From Mesobacillus campisalis (GTDB lineage: Bacteria; Bacillota; Bacilli; Bacillales; Cytobacillaceae): DNA of 64,000 bases. A program made the translations under genes and the position numbers. The notes under the pieces were generated by a model, which saw nothing but the letters and a program-made list of their open reading frames with translations, made no database searches and was not told the DNA's origin. Location of the stretch: positions 273,379-337,378 of the forward strand of contig NZ_LAYY01000101.1 of NCBI RefSeq assembly GCF_000986785.1, in the 5' to 3' direction. Every line of letters begins with the position of its first letter. Position 1 is the stretch's first letter. Of the stretch, positions 9,880 to 18,993 are shown piece by piece.

Positions 9880-9906
9880 AAAGGATTTCCTGTTGCATTG
9901 TCGAAT
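9880..9906 (+). promoter_or_regulatory. sigma-H promoter of spo0A overlapping a 0A box
   Basis: -35 AAAGGATTT (9880-9888), 11-bp spacer, -10 GTCGAAT (9900-9906): a full match to the sigma-H consensus RnAGGAwWW-N11/12-RnnGAAT. The -10 overlaps a perfect 0A box TTGTCGAA (9898-9905), so Spo0A can act directly on its own sporulation promoter. Confidence 0.8.
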
Positions 9907-9975
9907 TAGTCATTTAGAATAGATTACAGAGATGACTGGACTAGAGACCTTATAAGGACAGAGGAGGAACCTTAA

Positions 9976-10767
9976 GTGAACAAGATAAAGGTTTGTATAG
10001 TGGATGACAATAGAGAGTTGGTAGGTCTGCTTGAAGAGTACGTCTCTTCACAGGAAGATATGGAAGTGGCCGGAGTAGCCTATAATGGCCAGGACTGTCT
10101 AGAGATGCTTAAGGATACCGATCCGGATGTCCTGCTTTTAGATATCATCATGCCTCACCTGGATGGTCTTGCGGTTCTTGAAAAGCTTAGGGAACTGGAT
10201 AAAAATGTGCTTCCAAACGTGATCATGCTAACGGCTTTCGGGCAGGAGGATGTTACGAAAAATGCAGTGGAACTAGGGGCGTCCTACTTTATCCTGAAGC
10301 CATTTGATATGCATAATTTGGGCAGCCATATCCGCCAGGTCAGCGGCAAATCAAGGGCAGCCGTCCGCAAGTCTTCCTCTCCGGGGTATCGTGTGTCTGG
10401 CGAGCAGAAACCGAAAAACCTTGATGCGAGCATTACCAGCATTATTCACGAAATTGGAGTGCCAGCACATATTAAGGGATATCTTTATCTGAGGGAAGCC
10501 ATTTCCATGGTATACAATGATATTGAGCTGCTTGGTTCGATTACCAAGGTTTTATATCCCGATATCGCAAAGAAATACAATACAACAGCAAGCAGAGTGG
10601 AACGGGCGATCCGCCACGCAATTGAAGTAGCATGGAGCCGAGGCAATATTGATTCCATATCCTCCTTGTTCGGCTACACTGTCAGCATGTCAAAGGCTAA
10701 GCCGACAAACTCGGAATTCATAGCGATGGTGGCTGACAAGCTGCGCCTGGAGCATAAGGCTTCTTGA
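9976..10767 (+). CDS. spo0A: Spo0A, master regulator of sporulation entry
   Basis: Response regulator at the end of the phosphorelay; Spo0A~P binds 0A boxes to activate spoIIA, spoIIE and spoIIG and to repress abrB. 263 residues. The receiver domain (about 1-125) has the acidic pocket D10-D11 (VDDNRE), phosphoacceptor D56 ([12 protein letters not shown]) and the conserved lysine in FILKPFD. The C-terminal effector domain carries the HTH region [20 protein letters not shown] and the sigma-contacting [18 protein letters not shown] start with GAGGAGGA at 9961-9968. Its promoter region holds a sigma-H promoter and four 0A-like boxes. Confidence 0.98.
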   Translation: MNKIKVCIVDDNRELVGLLEEYVSSQEDMEVAGVAYNGQDCLEMLKDTDPDVLLLDIIMPHLDGLAVLEKLRELDKNVLPNVIMLTAFGQEDVTKNAVELGASYFILKPFDMHNLGSHIRQVSGKSRAAVRKSSSPGYRVSGEQKPKNLDASITSIIHEIGVPAHIKGYLYLREAISMVYNDIELLGSITKVLYPDIAKKYNTTASRVERAIRHAIEVAWSRGNIDSISSLFGYTVSMSKAKPTNSEFIAMVADKLRLEHKAS

Positions 10768-10819
10768 AAGGGTAAAAATTAATCCGAATTTTTTGCAGCA
10801 TTTATATTCCTTTTAATAT

Positions 10820-10876
10820 AATAAAGAAACATCCTTCCTATGAGCGGCGTCATATCAGGAAGGATGTTTCTTTATT
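10820..10876 (+). terminator. Long perfect hairpin after spo0A
   Basis: A 20-bp perfect inverted repeat (10820-10839 / 10857-10876) with a 17-nt loop; the upper stem is AACATCCTTCCT/AGGAAGGATGTT. The base is A/T-rich on both sides, giving U tracts in either direction. It terminates spo0A and insulates it from glpQ. Confidence 0.75.
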
Positions 10877-10923
10877 ATTTTTTTAAAATCAGAAAAATAC
10901 CTCTCTGTTAGGATGTGGTTGAG

Positions 10924-11661
10924 ATGACTCTTATTTTTGCACACCGCGGCTACTCTGCCAATTTTCCCGAAAATACCATGCTTGCCTTCACAGAAGGGGC
11001 CAAGGCAGGTGCCGAGGGACTTGAACTTGATGTTCAAATGACCAAAGATGGTGAGGTTGTGGTGATCCATGATGAAAAGGTAGACAGGACAACGGACGGA
11101 AAAGGGTTTGTAAAAGATTTTTCCGCCTCCGACATCAGGAATCTGGATGCTGGCGTATTGCATAAATCTCTTGGAAGAAAAGAACGCATTCCATTTCTGA
11201 AGGAAGTGTTTGAATGGCTGTCGGGAAATTCACTAATTTGCAATGTTGAACTAAAAACAGGCGTCTTTCGATACAAGGGCATAGAAGAAAAAGTCATCGG
11301 CCTGATAAGGCAATATGGACTTCAGGACCGGATCATTCTATCTTCTTTTAACCACTACAGCATTGTACATGCTGTCAGCATCGCGCCGGAAATAGAAACC
11401 GCTCCGATACTGGCTGAAGGCCTTTATATGCCATGGATTTATGCGAGTTCCATCAAGGCGGGAGGTTTTCATCCCCATTATCGGGCTGCCCATGAGGAGA
11501 TCATCAGGCAGTCCCTCCAACACAACATTGCCGTACGCCCATATACGGTCAATAAAGAGTCGGAAATGAAAAGGCTTATACATGCAGGCTGCACCGCTAT
11601 TATCACCGATCAGCCGAAGAAGGCTGCCGAGCTTAGGGAGGCCATATATAAAAGACCGTGA
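10924..11661 (+). CDS. glpQ: Glycerophosphodiester phosphodiesterase, cytoplasmic (YqiK type)
   Basis: Hydrolyses deacylated phospholipid diesters to glycerol 3-phosphate and an alcohol; TIM-barrel GDPD fold. 245 residues. The catalytic first strand FAHRGYSANFPENTM, the metal ligands in ELDVQMTKDGEVVVIHD and the late NVELKTG are all present. No signal peptide, so it acts in the cytoplasm. ATG 10924 aligns with the family start and follows AGGATGTGG; a GTG at 10915 lacks an SD. The same gene follows the spo0A area in B. subtilis. It converges on yqzF and shares a bidirectional terminator with it. Confidence 0.9.
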   Translation: MTLIFAHRGYSANFPENTMLAFTEGAKAGAEGLELDVQMTKDGEVVVIHDEKVDRTTDGKGFVKDFSASDIRNLDAGVLHKSLGRKERIPFLKEVFEWLSGNSLICNVELKTGVFRYKGIEEKVIGLIRQYGLQDRIILSSFNHYSIVHAVSIAPEIETAPILAEGLYMPWIYASSIKAGGFHPHYRAAHEEIIRQSLQHNIAVRPYTVNKESEMKRLIHAGCTAIITDQPKKAAELREAIYKRP

Positions 11662-11681
11662 AAATAAGTCACGGTCTTTTA
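11650..11681. terminator. Shared bidirectional terminator of glpQ and yqzF
   Basis: AAAAGACCGTGA (11650-11661) pairs perfectly with TCACGGTCTTTT (11669-11680). The left arm contains the glpQ stop codon (11659-11661) and the right arm runs into the yqzF stop (11679-11681), so one 32-bp element ends both genes. Confidence 0.8.
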
Positions 11682-11930
11682 TGATTCCTCTTTGTCTGGC
11701 AGCCGGAATCGCGCTTGTACCTTATTCCGTTTTCGGTCGCGATGAAGAATGAAACCTGCGATAAAGGCGAGTCCTGCTAAAAACAAAATCAGGCCGGCGA
11801 TAAACTGCAGCCAGAGAATGGTAAAGGGAGGCTGGTAAATGCCGAACACCATGTCACGCATAAGTTTTACGCCGTATGCGGCAAATGCCCCAGGGATAAG
11901 AAGGATGATGAGTGCAATTATTCTGGTCAT
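11679..11930 (-). CDS. yqzF: DUF2627 family membrane protein YqzF
   Basis: 83-residue protein of unknown function with two predicted membrane helices: about residues 1-20 (TRIIALIILLIPGAFAAYG) and about 38-60 (ILWLQFIAGLILFLAGLAF), ending in a basic tail (RDRKRNKVQ). This pattern and the starting MTRIIAL match the DUF2627 family found at this place in Bacillus. The ATG at 11930 was chosen over one 13 codons upstream because GAAGGGA sits just ahead of it. Single-gene unit, convergent with glpQ and divergent from bkdR. Confidence 0.8.
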   Translation of the reverse strand: MTRIIALIILLIPGAFAAYGVKLMRDMVFGIYQPPFTILWLQFIAGLILFLAGLAFIAGFILHRDRKRNKVQARFRLPDKEES

Positions 11931-11985
11931 GAAAAATCCCTTCAGTATAGATGTCTTTAATCGTATCATAAGTCAATGCTGGGAT

Positions 11986-12014
11986 TTGTCAAGGCAGGGG
12001 AAAGAAGTTAAAAT
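11986..12014 (+). promoter_or_regulatory. sigma-A promoter of bkdR
   Basis: -35 TTGTCA (11986-11991), 17-bp spacer, -10 TAAAAT (12009-12014), about 70 nt ahead of bkdR. Confidence 0.5.
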
Positions 12015-12086
12015 GTAAGTGTGAAATAGATTGCAGGCTTGAATGGATCATCCATGAATTTTTTTTCTTAATGGGAGCGATACTCT

Positions 12087-14144
12087 ATGCAAAGGGTTTT
12101 GATTGTAGGAGCAGGAAAGGGCGGGACCGCCATCCTGGGGATGCTCCGGGAAACGGCCATTATTGTAGGGGTTGTTGATACAAATGAGCAAGCACCAGGA
12201 TTGGTTCTTGCCAGGGAAGCTGGAATACCTGTAGGTACGGATTGGCTGCCATTTCTAAATGATGAACTCGATTTGGTCATAGAGGTCACTGGCAGCAATG
12301 AGGTGTTTAAAAGAATTGTTCAGGCTCGCTCTCCCCGCACGATTGTGGTTCCAGGCAGTGTTGCCTATATGTTGTCAACACTCGTAGAAGAACGGGAGGA
12401 ATTGATTGGCCGGCTCAGGAATGAAACGTACAAGCATGATTTAATTTTTAATTCCACCGGGGACGCCATGATTGTTGTCGATGCACGTGGTGTAATAACC
12501 CTCTTTAACACAACAGCGGAGAAAATAACCGGCTTGCCGGGAGCGCAGGTTACGGGAAGACCGATTCATGAAGCCATTCCTTCTAGCCGTTTGCCTTATG
12601 TCATGGAAACCAGGAGAGTTGAAAGCAATCAGGAATTCGTGCTGGAAAACGGCACCAAGATTATAACTACCCGGATTCCAATGATAGATGAACATGACCA
12701 GGTGATCGGGGCTTTTGCTGTTTTTAAAGAATTCACCGAAATGGTTCGTCTCGCGGGCGAAATTACGAAGCTGAAGGAAATCCAAACCATGCTTGAAGCG
12801 ATTATCCAATCAAGTGATGAAGCCATTTCTGTAGTGGATGAGAACGGCAGCGGATTATTGATCAATCGGGCTTACAGCCGGATTACCGGCCTTAAGGAAG
12901 AGGAAGTCATCGGAAAACCGGCTACTGCCGATATTTCCGAGGGAGAAAGCATGCATATGAAAGTCCTTGAGACGAGGAGGCCAGTGCGCGGGGTTGCAAT
13001 GAGAGTCGGGCCAAATAAAAAAGAAGTAATAGTCAACGTGGCTCCTATCATTGTCGATGGAAAGCTGAAGGGCAGTGTAGGCGTCATTCACGATATGTCT
13101 GAAATCCAAAGTCTTAATAGGGAATTAAACAGGGCCAGGCAAATTATCAGGACACTGGAAGCCAAGTACACGTTTGTAGATATCATTGGACAGTCGGAGG
13201 AAATGAACATTGCTGTCGAACAGGCGCGCCTTGGTGCGAAAACGCCGGCAACCGTTCTGCTAAGAGGGGAATCCGGAACAGGCAAGGAGTTATTTGCCCA
13301 TGCGATACATAATGAAAGCGACAGGAAGTTTAATAAGTTTATCAGGGTGAACTGCGCTGCAATTACCGAGTCCCTCCTGGAAAGTGAATTGTTCGGCTAT
13401 GAGGAAGGGGCGTTTTCGGGTGCGAAAAGAGGCGGAAAACGGGGATTCTTTGAGGAAGCCAACAATGGCAGCATTTTTCTCGATGAAATCGGCGAATTGC
13501 CTCCCAATACCCAGGCCAAGCTTCTCCGGGTGCTCCAGGAAAAGGAAATAGTCAGGGTCGGCGGTACAAAAGCAGTCCCAATCAATGTAAGGGTAATTGC
13601 GGCTACCAATATTAATCTTGAAAAGGCGATCGCGGATGGATCATTCAGGGAAGACTTGTACTACCGCCTGAATCGGATGCCCATCCATATCCCTCCCTTA
13701 AGGATGAGGAAGGAGGATATCCCTCTCCTTTGCGAACGATTGATCCACAAGATTAACCAGGATTATGGCCGCACAGTGGAAGGGGTATCACCCGGTGCAA
13801 TCCGGAAGCTTTTGCAGTATGATTGGCCGGGCAATGTCAGGGAACTTGAAAATGTCCTTGGGAGAGCCATTATCTTCATGAATTATCACGAACTTCAAGT
13901 GGAGGATTTCCATTTGCCCGAATTTGTTGCCGGCTCCGCCAGCCCCAGCGTTAAGCAACAGAACGATTCCCGAATGGAAACTCTTTCTGCCCAGCTAAGC
14001 AGACATGAAGCGAACATTATCAGGGACACACTTGCCAAATTTAACGGAAATAAAACTCTGGCAGCGAAATCACTTGGTATTTCAGTGAGGGCACTCTATT
14101 ACAAACTTGAAAAACTCGGTCTTGAAACGAATGGCATGCAATAA
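12087..14144 (+). CDS. bkdR: BkdR, sigma-54-dependent activator of branched-chain keto acid catabolism
   Basis: 685-residue bacterial enhancer-binding protein. Order of parts: an N-terminal Rossmann-like domain ([14 protein letters not shown], about 1-110), two PAS domains (about 120-230 and 245-355), a sigma-54 AAA+ ATPase with Walker A GESGTGKE at about 394 and Walker B-type [13 protein letters not shown], and a Fis-type HTH at the C-terminus ([20 protein letters not shown]). The sigma-54 contact loop reads GAFSGA (441-446) instead of the usual GAFTGA. GGGAG precedes the ATG. It activates the -24/-12 promoter 68 nt downstream of its stop. The ligand sensed is not evident from sequence. Confidence 0.93.
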   Translation: MQRVLIVGAGKGGTAILGMLRETAIIVGVVDTNEQAPGLVLAREAGIPVGTDWLPFLNDELDLVIEVTGSNEVFKRIVQARSPRTIVVPGSVAYMLSTLVEEREELIGRLRNETYKHDLIFNSTGDAMIVVDARGVITLFNTTAEKITGLPGAQVTGRPIHEAIPSSRLPYVMETRRVESNQEFVLENGTKIITTRIPMIDEHDQVIGAFAVFKEFTEMVRLAGEITKLKEIQTMLEAIIQSSDEAISVVDENGSGLLINRAYSRITGLKEEEVIGKPATADISEGESMHMKVLETRRPVRGVAMRVGPNKKEVIVNVAPIIVDGKLKGSVGVIHDMSEIQSLNRELNRARQIIRTLEAKYTFVDIIGQSEEMNIAVEQARLGAKTPATVLLRGESGTGKELFAHAIHNESDRKFNKFIRVNCAAITESLLESELFGYEEGAFSGAKRGGKRGFFEEANNGSIFLDEIGELPPNTQAKLLRVLQEKEIVRVGGTKAVPINVRVIAATNINLEKAIADGSFREDLYYRLNRMPIHIPPLRMRKEDIPLLCERLIHKINQDYGRTVEGVSPGAIRKLLQYDWPGNVRELENVLGRAIIFMNYHELQVEDFHLPEFVAGSASPSVKQQNDSRMETLSAQLSRHEANIIRDTLAKFNGNKTLAAKSLGISVRALYYKLEKLGLETNGMQ

Positions 14145-14211
14145 ATTTCATAGTGTGAAAAAAACTGCATATTTAAGTTCGGATAAATAAAGCGGTTACA
14201 ATATTCTGCGT

Positions 14212-14228
14212 TGGCACGTTCCTTGCAT
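14212..14228 (+). promoter_or_regulatory. sigma-54 (-24/-12) promoter of the ptb-bkd operon
   Basis: TGGCAC-N5-TTGCAT at 14212-14228 is a full match to the sigma-54 consensus, 48 nt ahead of ptb and right after the gene for the matching sigma-54 activator. Confidence 0.9.
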
Positions 14229-14276
14229 AATTGTGTATGGAGACTTTGAATTTTTTGAAAGGGTTGAAACAGCTTC

Positions 14277-15179
14277 ATGAATTTCGATTTACTTATTAAT
14301 CATGCAACCCAGCTTGGCAAGCAGAAAATAGCCGTCGCATCGGCTGAAGACATGGAAGTGTTGGCTGCCGTTTCGGCTGCTGCAGATATTGGCCTTGCCG
14401 AATTTCTGCTTATGGGAAACAGGCAGGAAATAACCCAGCTGCTGCGGGAAGGGTTTCCAGGCCTGCTTGAAGGCGGCACAGTCACCATCATAGACTGCGA
14501 AACCAGGGAGAGTGCAGCAGAGCATGCTGTCAAAGCGGTTCAATCAAAGGAAGCCGGGGTGCTGATGAAGGGGAATATCCCAACAGCGATATTCTTAAAG
14601 GCTGTATTGAATAAAGAGTACGGCTTAAGAACCGGAAAAGTTCTTTCCCATGTGGCTGCCTTTGAGGTTCCCCGCTACAATAGGCTGATTTTTGTCACCG
14701 ATGCTGCGATGAATATCACCCCAACACTGGATGAAAAAGCTCAGATTGTCTCCAATGCAGTCAGTGTTTCAAGGTCTCTGGGAATGGCAGTCCCAAGAGT
14801 TGCTCCGCTGGCTGCAGTTGAAACGGTCAACCCCGCTATGCAGGCTACCCTGGATGCAGCCGCCTTGACCCAGATGAATCGCAGGGGCCAGCTTAAGAAT
14901 TGTGTGGTAGACGGTCCGCTGGCTTTGGACAATGCCATCTCGGCACTTGCCGCGGAACATAAGGGAATCGGGGGCGAAGTGGCGGGAGAAGCTGATATCC
15001 TCCTTGTGCCAAACATAGAAGCAGGAAATATACTTTATAAATCACTTGTCTATTTCGCCGGCGCAAAGGTTGGGGCAGTGATAGCTGGAGCCGCTGCACC
15101 AATTGTACTCACATCAAGGGCAGATTCCGCGGAAAGCAAACTGTATTCCCTTGCCCTGGCGCTTTCAGTATCAAAATAA
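14277..15179 (+). CDS. ptb: Phosphate butyryltransferase
   Basis: Converts butyryl-CoA and branched acyl-CoAs plus phosphate to acyl-phosphate and CoA; with butyrate kinase it yields ATP from branched-chain amino acid breakdown. 300 residues, single phosphotransacetylase-type domain (VLMKGNIPTAIFLKAVLN, FVTDAAMNITPTLDEKA, GPLALDNAIS, LLVPNIEAGNILYKSL are family patterns). ATG with a distant AAAGGG. First gene of the sigma-54-driven cluster, in the order ptb-bcd-buk-lpdV-bkdAA-bkdAB-bkdB known from B. subtilis. Confidence 0.94.
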   Translation: MNFDLLINHATQLGKQKIAVASAEDMEVLAAVSAAADIGLAEFLLMGNRQEITQLLREGFPGLLEGGTVTIIDCETRESAAEHAVKAVQSKEAGVLMKGNIPTAIFLKAVLNKEYGLRTGKVLSHVAAFEVPRYNRLIFVTDAAMNITPTLDEKAQIVSNAVSVSRSLGMAVPRVAPLAAVETVNPAMQATLDAAALTQMNRRGQLKNCVVDGPLALDNAISALAAEHKGIGGEVAGEADILLVPNIEAGNILYKSLVYFAGAKVGAVIAGAAAPIVLTSRADSAESKLYSLALALSVSK

Positions 15180-15216
15180 TTAGCTAAAAAACATAAATTA
15201 GGGAGGAAGACACAAA

Positions 15217-16311
15217 ATGGAAATCTTTGCTTACCTTGAACAATATGACTATGAACAGCTCGTTTTTTGCCAGGATAAACAATCCGGCCTGAAGGCAATC
15301 ATCGCGATCCATGATACGACACTTGGCCCTGCGCTTGGTGGTACAAGGATGTGGACCTACTCTTCGGAAGCAGATGCGATTGAAGATGCACTCCGCCTTG
15401 CCAGGGGAATGACTTATAAAAATGCTGCGGCAGGCCTGAATCTCGGAGGAGGCAAGACAGTCATTATCGGCGATCCGCGCAAGGATAAGAATGAAGAAAT
15501 GTTCCGGGCATTCGGAAGATATATTCAAGGGTTGAACGGCAGGTATATTACAGCCGAAGATGTTGGAACAACTGTGGCCGACATGGACCTGATCCATGAA
15601 GAAACCGATTATGTTACGGGGATTTCCCCTGCCTTCGGATCTTCGGGGAATCCATCTCCCGTTACAGCCTATGGTGTTTACCGCGGAATGAAAGCCGCTG
15701 CAAAAGAGGCGTTTGGAACAGATTCTCTTGAAGGCAAAGTGATTGCTGTGCAAGGCGTAGGCAATGTCGCTTACAATCTGTGCCGCCATTTGCATGAAGA
15801 GGGAGCGCTGCTTATTGTTACAGATATTAATAAAGAAGCGGTTCAAAAGGCAGTGGAGGAATTCGGCGCCAAGGCTGTTGATCCGAACGAGATCTATAGC
15901 GTGGATTGCGATATTTATGCCCCTTGTGCCCTTGGTGCGGTAATCAATGACGAAACCATTCCGCAAATCAAGGCCAAAGTGATCGCAGGTGCTGCGAATA
16001 ACCAGCTTAAGGACACAAAGCATGGCGACATCATCCATGAAATGGGCATCGTTTATGCACCTGATTATGTCATCAATGCCGGCGGGGTAATCAATGTTGC
16101 GGATGAGCTTTATGGATACAATCGCGAGCGGGCCATGAAAAAGGTGGAAACCATTTACACCAATATTGAGAAAGTCATCCATATAGCGAAAAGGGATGGC
16201 ATCCCTACCTATAAGGCTGCAGACCGTTTGGCTGAAGAACGGATTGAAAGAATGCGCAATTCACGCAGCCAATTTCTGCAGAACCCCCATCATATCCTAA
16301 GCCGCAGATAA
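15217..16311 (+). CDS. bcd: Leucine (branched-chain amino acid) dehydrogenase
   Basis: NAD-dependent oxidative deamination of Leu, Val and Ile to the 2-keto acids used by the BKD complex encoded downstream. 364 residues. The Glu/Leu/Phe/Val dehydrogenase signature is seen as [17 protein letters not shown] with the catalytic lysine near residue 80, [13 protein letters not shown] nearby, and the NAD-binding [15 protein letters not shown] in the C-terminal Rossmann domain. ATG with AGGGAGGAAG. Second gene of the bkd operon; 97 nt separate it from buk, with no terminator visible. Confidence 0.96.
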   Translation: MEIFAYLEQYDYEQLVFCQDKQSGLKAIIAIHDTTLGPALGGTRMWTYSSEADAIEDALRLARGMTYKNAAAGLNLGGGKTVIIGDPRKDKNEEMFRAFGRYIQGLNGRYITAEDVGTTVADMDLIHEETDYVTGISPAFGSSGNPSPVTAYGVYRGMKAAAKEAFGTDSLEGKVIAVQGVGNVAYNLCRHLHEEGALLIVTDINKEAVQKAVEEFGAKAVDPNEIYSVDCDIYAPCALGAVINDETIPQIKAKVIAGAANNQLKDTKHGDIIHEMGIVYAPDYVINAGGVINVADELYGYNRERAMKKVETIYTNIEKVIHIAKRDGIPTYKAADRLAEERIERMRNSRSQFLQNPHHILSRR

Positions 16312-16408
16312 TAGGGTCAAACCATGGCTAATGCGCTGAATGTACCCTTCGGCGCCCGCCATTTCCATAAGGCTAAATAGTGTTTGTTACCAACTGGAGG
16401 TATAGAAT

Positions 16409-17500
16409 TTGCAGCATACGGAATATCGGATTCTTGTCATCAATCCCGGTTCAACATCAACCAAAATTGGTGTCTTTGACAATGAAATCCCCCTTTTGGA
16501 AAAGACCATCAGGCACGATGCCGAAACTATTGATAGATATGAGAATATTATTGACCAATATGGATTTCGCAAAGAAACGATATTGGAAACCTTGGATACA
16601 GAAGGCATCAACATTTCCAAACTGGATGCCGTCTGCGGACGCGGAGGGTTGCTTCGCCCAATAGAGGGCGGAACCTATGAAGTGAACAGCCCGATGCTTG
16701 AGGACCTCCGTTCCGGTTATTCAGGGCAGCACGCCTCGAATCTCGGAGGCATCCTTGCATATGAAATTGCCAGCGGCTTAAATATCCCTGCCTTTATTGT
16801 GGATCCAGTCGTCGTTGACGAACTGGCGCCAATTGCGCGCATTTCCGGATTTTCCCTGATTGAGCGCAAAAGCATCTTTCATGCATTGAATCAAAAAGCG
16901 GTTGCCCGCAGGGTCGCCAAGGAGCTAGGCAGGAAATACGAGGATATGAATTTGATCATCACCCATCTTGGAGGCGGTATTACAATCGGCGCCCATAAGG
17001 GTGGAAAAGTAATTGATGTCAATAACGGCCTCCATGGAGATGGCCCCTTCAGTCCTGAGCGCGCGGGAACGGTTCCTGCGGGAGATTTGGTCGCCTTGTG
17101 CTATTCGGGAGAATACTATCGTGAGGAAATCATGAAAAAACTTGTTGGGCAGGGTGGCCTTGTCGGCTATCTCGGAACAAATGATGCCGTCAAGGTAGAG
17201 AAAATGATAGAAAAAGGCAATGAAATTGCCAAGCTTGTTTATGCAGCCATGGCTTATCAGGTTGCAAAGGAAATTGGCTCGGCTAGTACGGTTCTCCATG
17301 GAAAGGTCGATGCGATCGTTCTTACGGGCGGCCTAGCCTATGGGAAAGGCTTTGTCCGGCAAATTACCGAGCGTGTCAATTGGATTGCCGATGTTTTGGT
17401 CCATCCGGGAGAAAATGAACTGCAGGCCCTTGCGGAGGGTGCTCTTCGCGTTTTGCGGGGAGAAGAGGAAGCAAAAGACTATCCAAGGCAGGAGCAATGA
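16409..17500 (+). CDS. buk: Butyrate kinase
   Basis: ASKHA-fold kinase that transfers phosphate from butyryl- or branched acyl-phosphate to ADP. 363 residues. The phosphate-1 motif is [15 protein letters not shown] at the N-terminus; later signatures include [16 protein letters not shown] and [16 protein letters not shown] start with a strong CTGGAGG ending 8 nt ahead, and no upstream in-frame alternative with an SD. Works with Ptb to conserve energy. It is 15 nt ahead of lpdV. Confidence 0.95.
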   Translation: MQHTEYRILVINPGSTSTKIGVFDNEIPLLEKTIRHDAETIDRYENIIDQYGFRKETILETLDTEGINISKLDAVCGRGGLLRPIEGGTYEVNSPMLEDLRSGYSGQHASNLGGILAYEIASGLNIPAFIVDPVVVDELAPIARISGFSLIERKSIFHALNQKAVARRVAKELGRKYEDMNLIITHLGGGITIGAHKGGKVIDVNNGLHGDGPFSPERAGTVPAGDLVALCYSGEYYREEIMKKLVGQGGLVGYLGTNDAVKVEKMIEKGNEIAKLVYAAMAYQVAKEIGSASTVLHGKVDAIVLTGGLAYGKGFVRQITERVNWIADVLVHPGENELQALAEGALRVLRGEEEAKDYPRQEQ

Positions 17501-17515
17501 TAGGAGGAAAAGAGA

Positions 17516-18937
17516 ATGGCCGAAGAATATGATTTGGTGATACTGGGCGGCGGCACGGGCGGATATGTCGCGGCTATCAGGGCAGCACAGCTGGGACTGA
17601 AAACGGCAGTGGTTGAAAAAAGCAGCCTCGGAGGCACCTGTCTGCATAAAGGCTGCATTCCAAGCAAAGCGCTTCTGCGAAGTGCCGAAGTGTTTGCCAC
17701 GGCAAAGCGGAGCGAAGAATTTGGCATCAAAACCGGAGAAGTAAAGATAGACTTTGCCAAAGTACAGGAAAGAAAAAGCAAAATCGTTGACCAGCTTCAT
17801 AAAGGTGTCCAGCATCTCATGAAACAAGGGAAAATTGATATATACGAAGGAACAGGCAGAATCCTCGGACCCTCCATTTTTTCACCAATGCCGGGAACGA
17901 TTTCTGTTGAAATGAAGGATGGCAGCGAAAATGAAATGCTGATTCCAAAAAATGTCATCATCGCGACTGGCTCCAGACCAAGAACCCTTCCAGGGCTTGA
18001 GGTGGATGGCCATAAAGTTCTCTCATCCGATGAAGCTTTGGAGCTTCAACAGCTTCCAGGTTCCATCCTTATAGTTGGTGGAGGAGTCATTGGCATAGAA
18101 TGGGCATCGATGATGTCCGATTTCGGTGTCGATGTCACCGTGATTGAATATGCAGACCGGATCATTCCAACCGAAGACCGGGAAATCAGCCGGGAAATGC
18201 AGCGATTGATGAAGAAAAAAGGAATTAAAATTGTAACAGGTGCGAAAGTCCTGCCGGAAACATTGGAAACAGGCAGCGAGGTCGTCATTTCAGCTGAGGT
18301 AAAAGGAAGCCAAAAGGAGTTCAGGGCAGAAAAGCTGCTCGTTTCTGTAGGGCGCCAGGCAAATGTCGAAGGAATTGGCCTGGAAAATACCGAAATCAGG
18401 GTAGAAAAAGGTTTTATTGAAGTTAACGAGTTTTACCAGACAAAAGAATCACATATCTATGCGATTGGCGACTGCATTGGAGGATTGCAGCTGGCCCATG
18501 TAGCTTCACATGAAGGCCTGTGCGCGGTCGAGCATATAGCCGGACAAAACCCTGACCCTATAGATTACAACCTCATCTCAAAGTGCATCTACAGTTCACC
18601 GGAAGCGGCAAGTGTGGGGCTGACAGAAGATGAGGCAAAAGAAAAGGGCTTCAATGTCAAGACAGGCAAATTCTCTTTCAGGGCGATAGGGAAGGCCCTT
18701 GTTTTCGGAGAGTCTGACGGCTTCGTCAAAATTGTAGGTGATAAAGATAAAGATGATATCCTTGGTGTACATATGATTGGCCCTCACGTTACCGACATGA
18801 TTTCAGAAGCAGGGCTGGCCATGGTGCTGGATGCGGCTTCGTGGGAAGTTGCCCACACCATCCATCCGCACCCAACCTTGTCCGAGGCCATCGGGGAAGC
18901 CGCCTTGGCTGTGGACGGCAAAGCTATCCATTCATGA
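17516..18937 (+). CDS. lpdV: Dihydrolipoyl dehydrogenase (E3) of the branched-chain keto acid complex
   Basis: FAD flavoenzyme that reoxidises the dihydrolipoyl arm of BkdB with NAD. 473 residues. FAD-binding GGGTGGYVAAIRAAQLG at the N-terminus, redox disulfide C42/C47 in GGTCLHKGC, NAD-binding VGGGVIGIEWASMMSDFG, second FAD motif IYAIGDCIGG and the C-terminal dimer-interface active-site HPHPTLSEA. ATG with TAGGAGGA. Inside the bkd operon; assignment to the BKD complex rests on position. Confidence 0.95.
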   Translation: MAEEYDLVILGGGTGGYVAAIRAAQLGLKTAVVEKSSLGGTCLHKGCIPSKALLRSAEVFATAKRSEEFGIKTGEVKIDFAKVQERKSKIVDQLHKGVQHLMKQGKIDIYEGTGRILGPSIFSPMPGTISVEMKDGSENEMLIPKNVIIATGSRPRTLPGLEVDGHKVLSSDEALELQQLPGSILIVGGGVIGIEWASMMSDFGVDVTVIEYADRIIPTEDREISREMQRLMKKKGIKIVTGAKVLPETLETGSEVVISAEVKGSQKEFRAEKLLVSVGRQANVEGIGLENTEIRVEKGFIEVNEFYQTKESHIYAIGDCIGGLQLAHVASHEGLCAVEHIAGQNPDPIDYNLISKCIYSSPEAASVGLTEDEAKEKGFNVKTGKFSFRAIGKALVFGESDGFVKIVGDKDKDDILGVHMIGPHVTDMISEAGLAMVLDAASWEVAHTIHPHPTLSEAIGEAALAVDGKAIHS

Positions 18938-18993
18938 TCAGCCTGGGAGAGTACTATGGCAATGACCACATTTCAATATTGGGAGGTAAAAAC

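Noticed and set aside
15184..16182. Open frame of 332 codons on the minus strand
   Set aside because: Antisense to leucine dehydrogenase; no SD and no recognisable domain.
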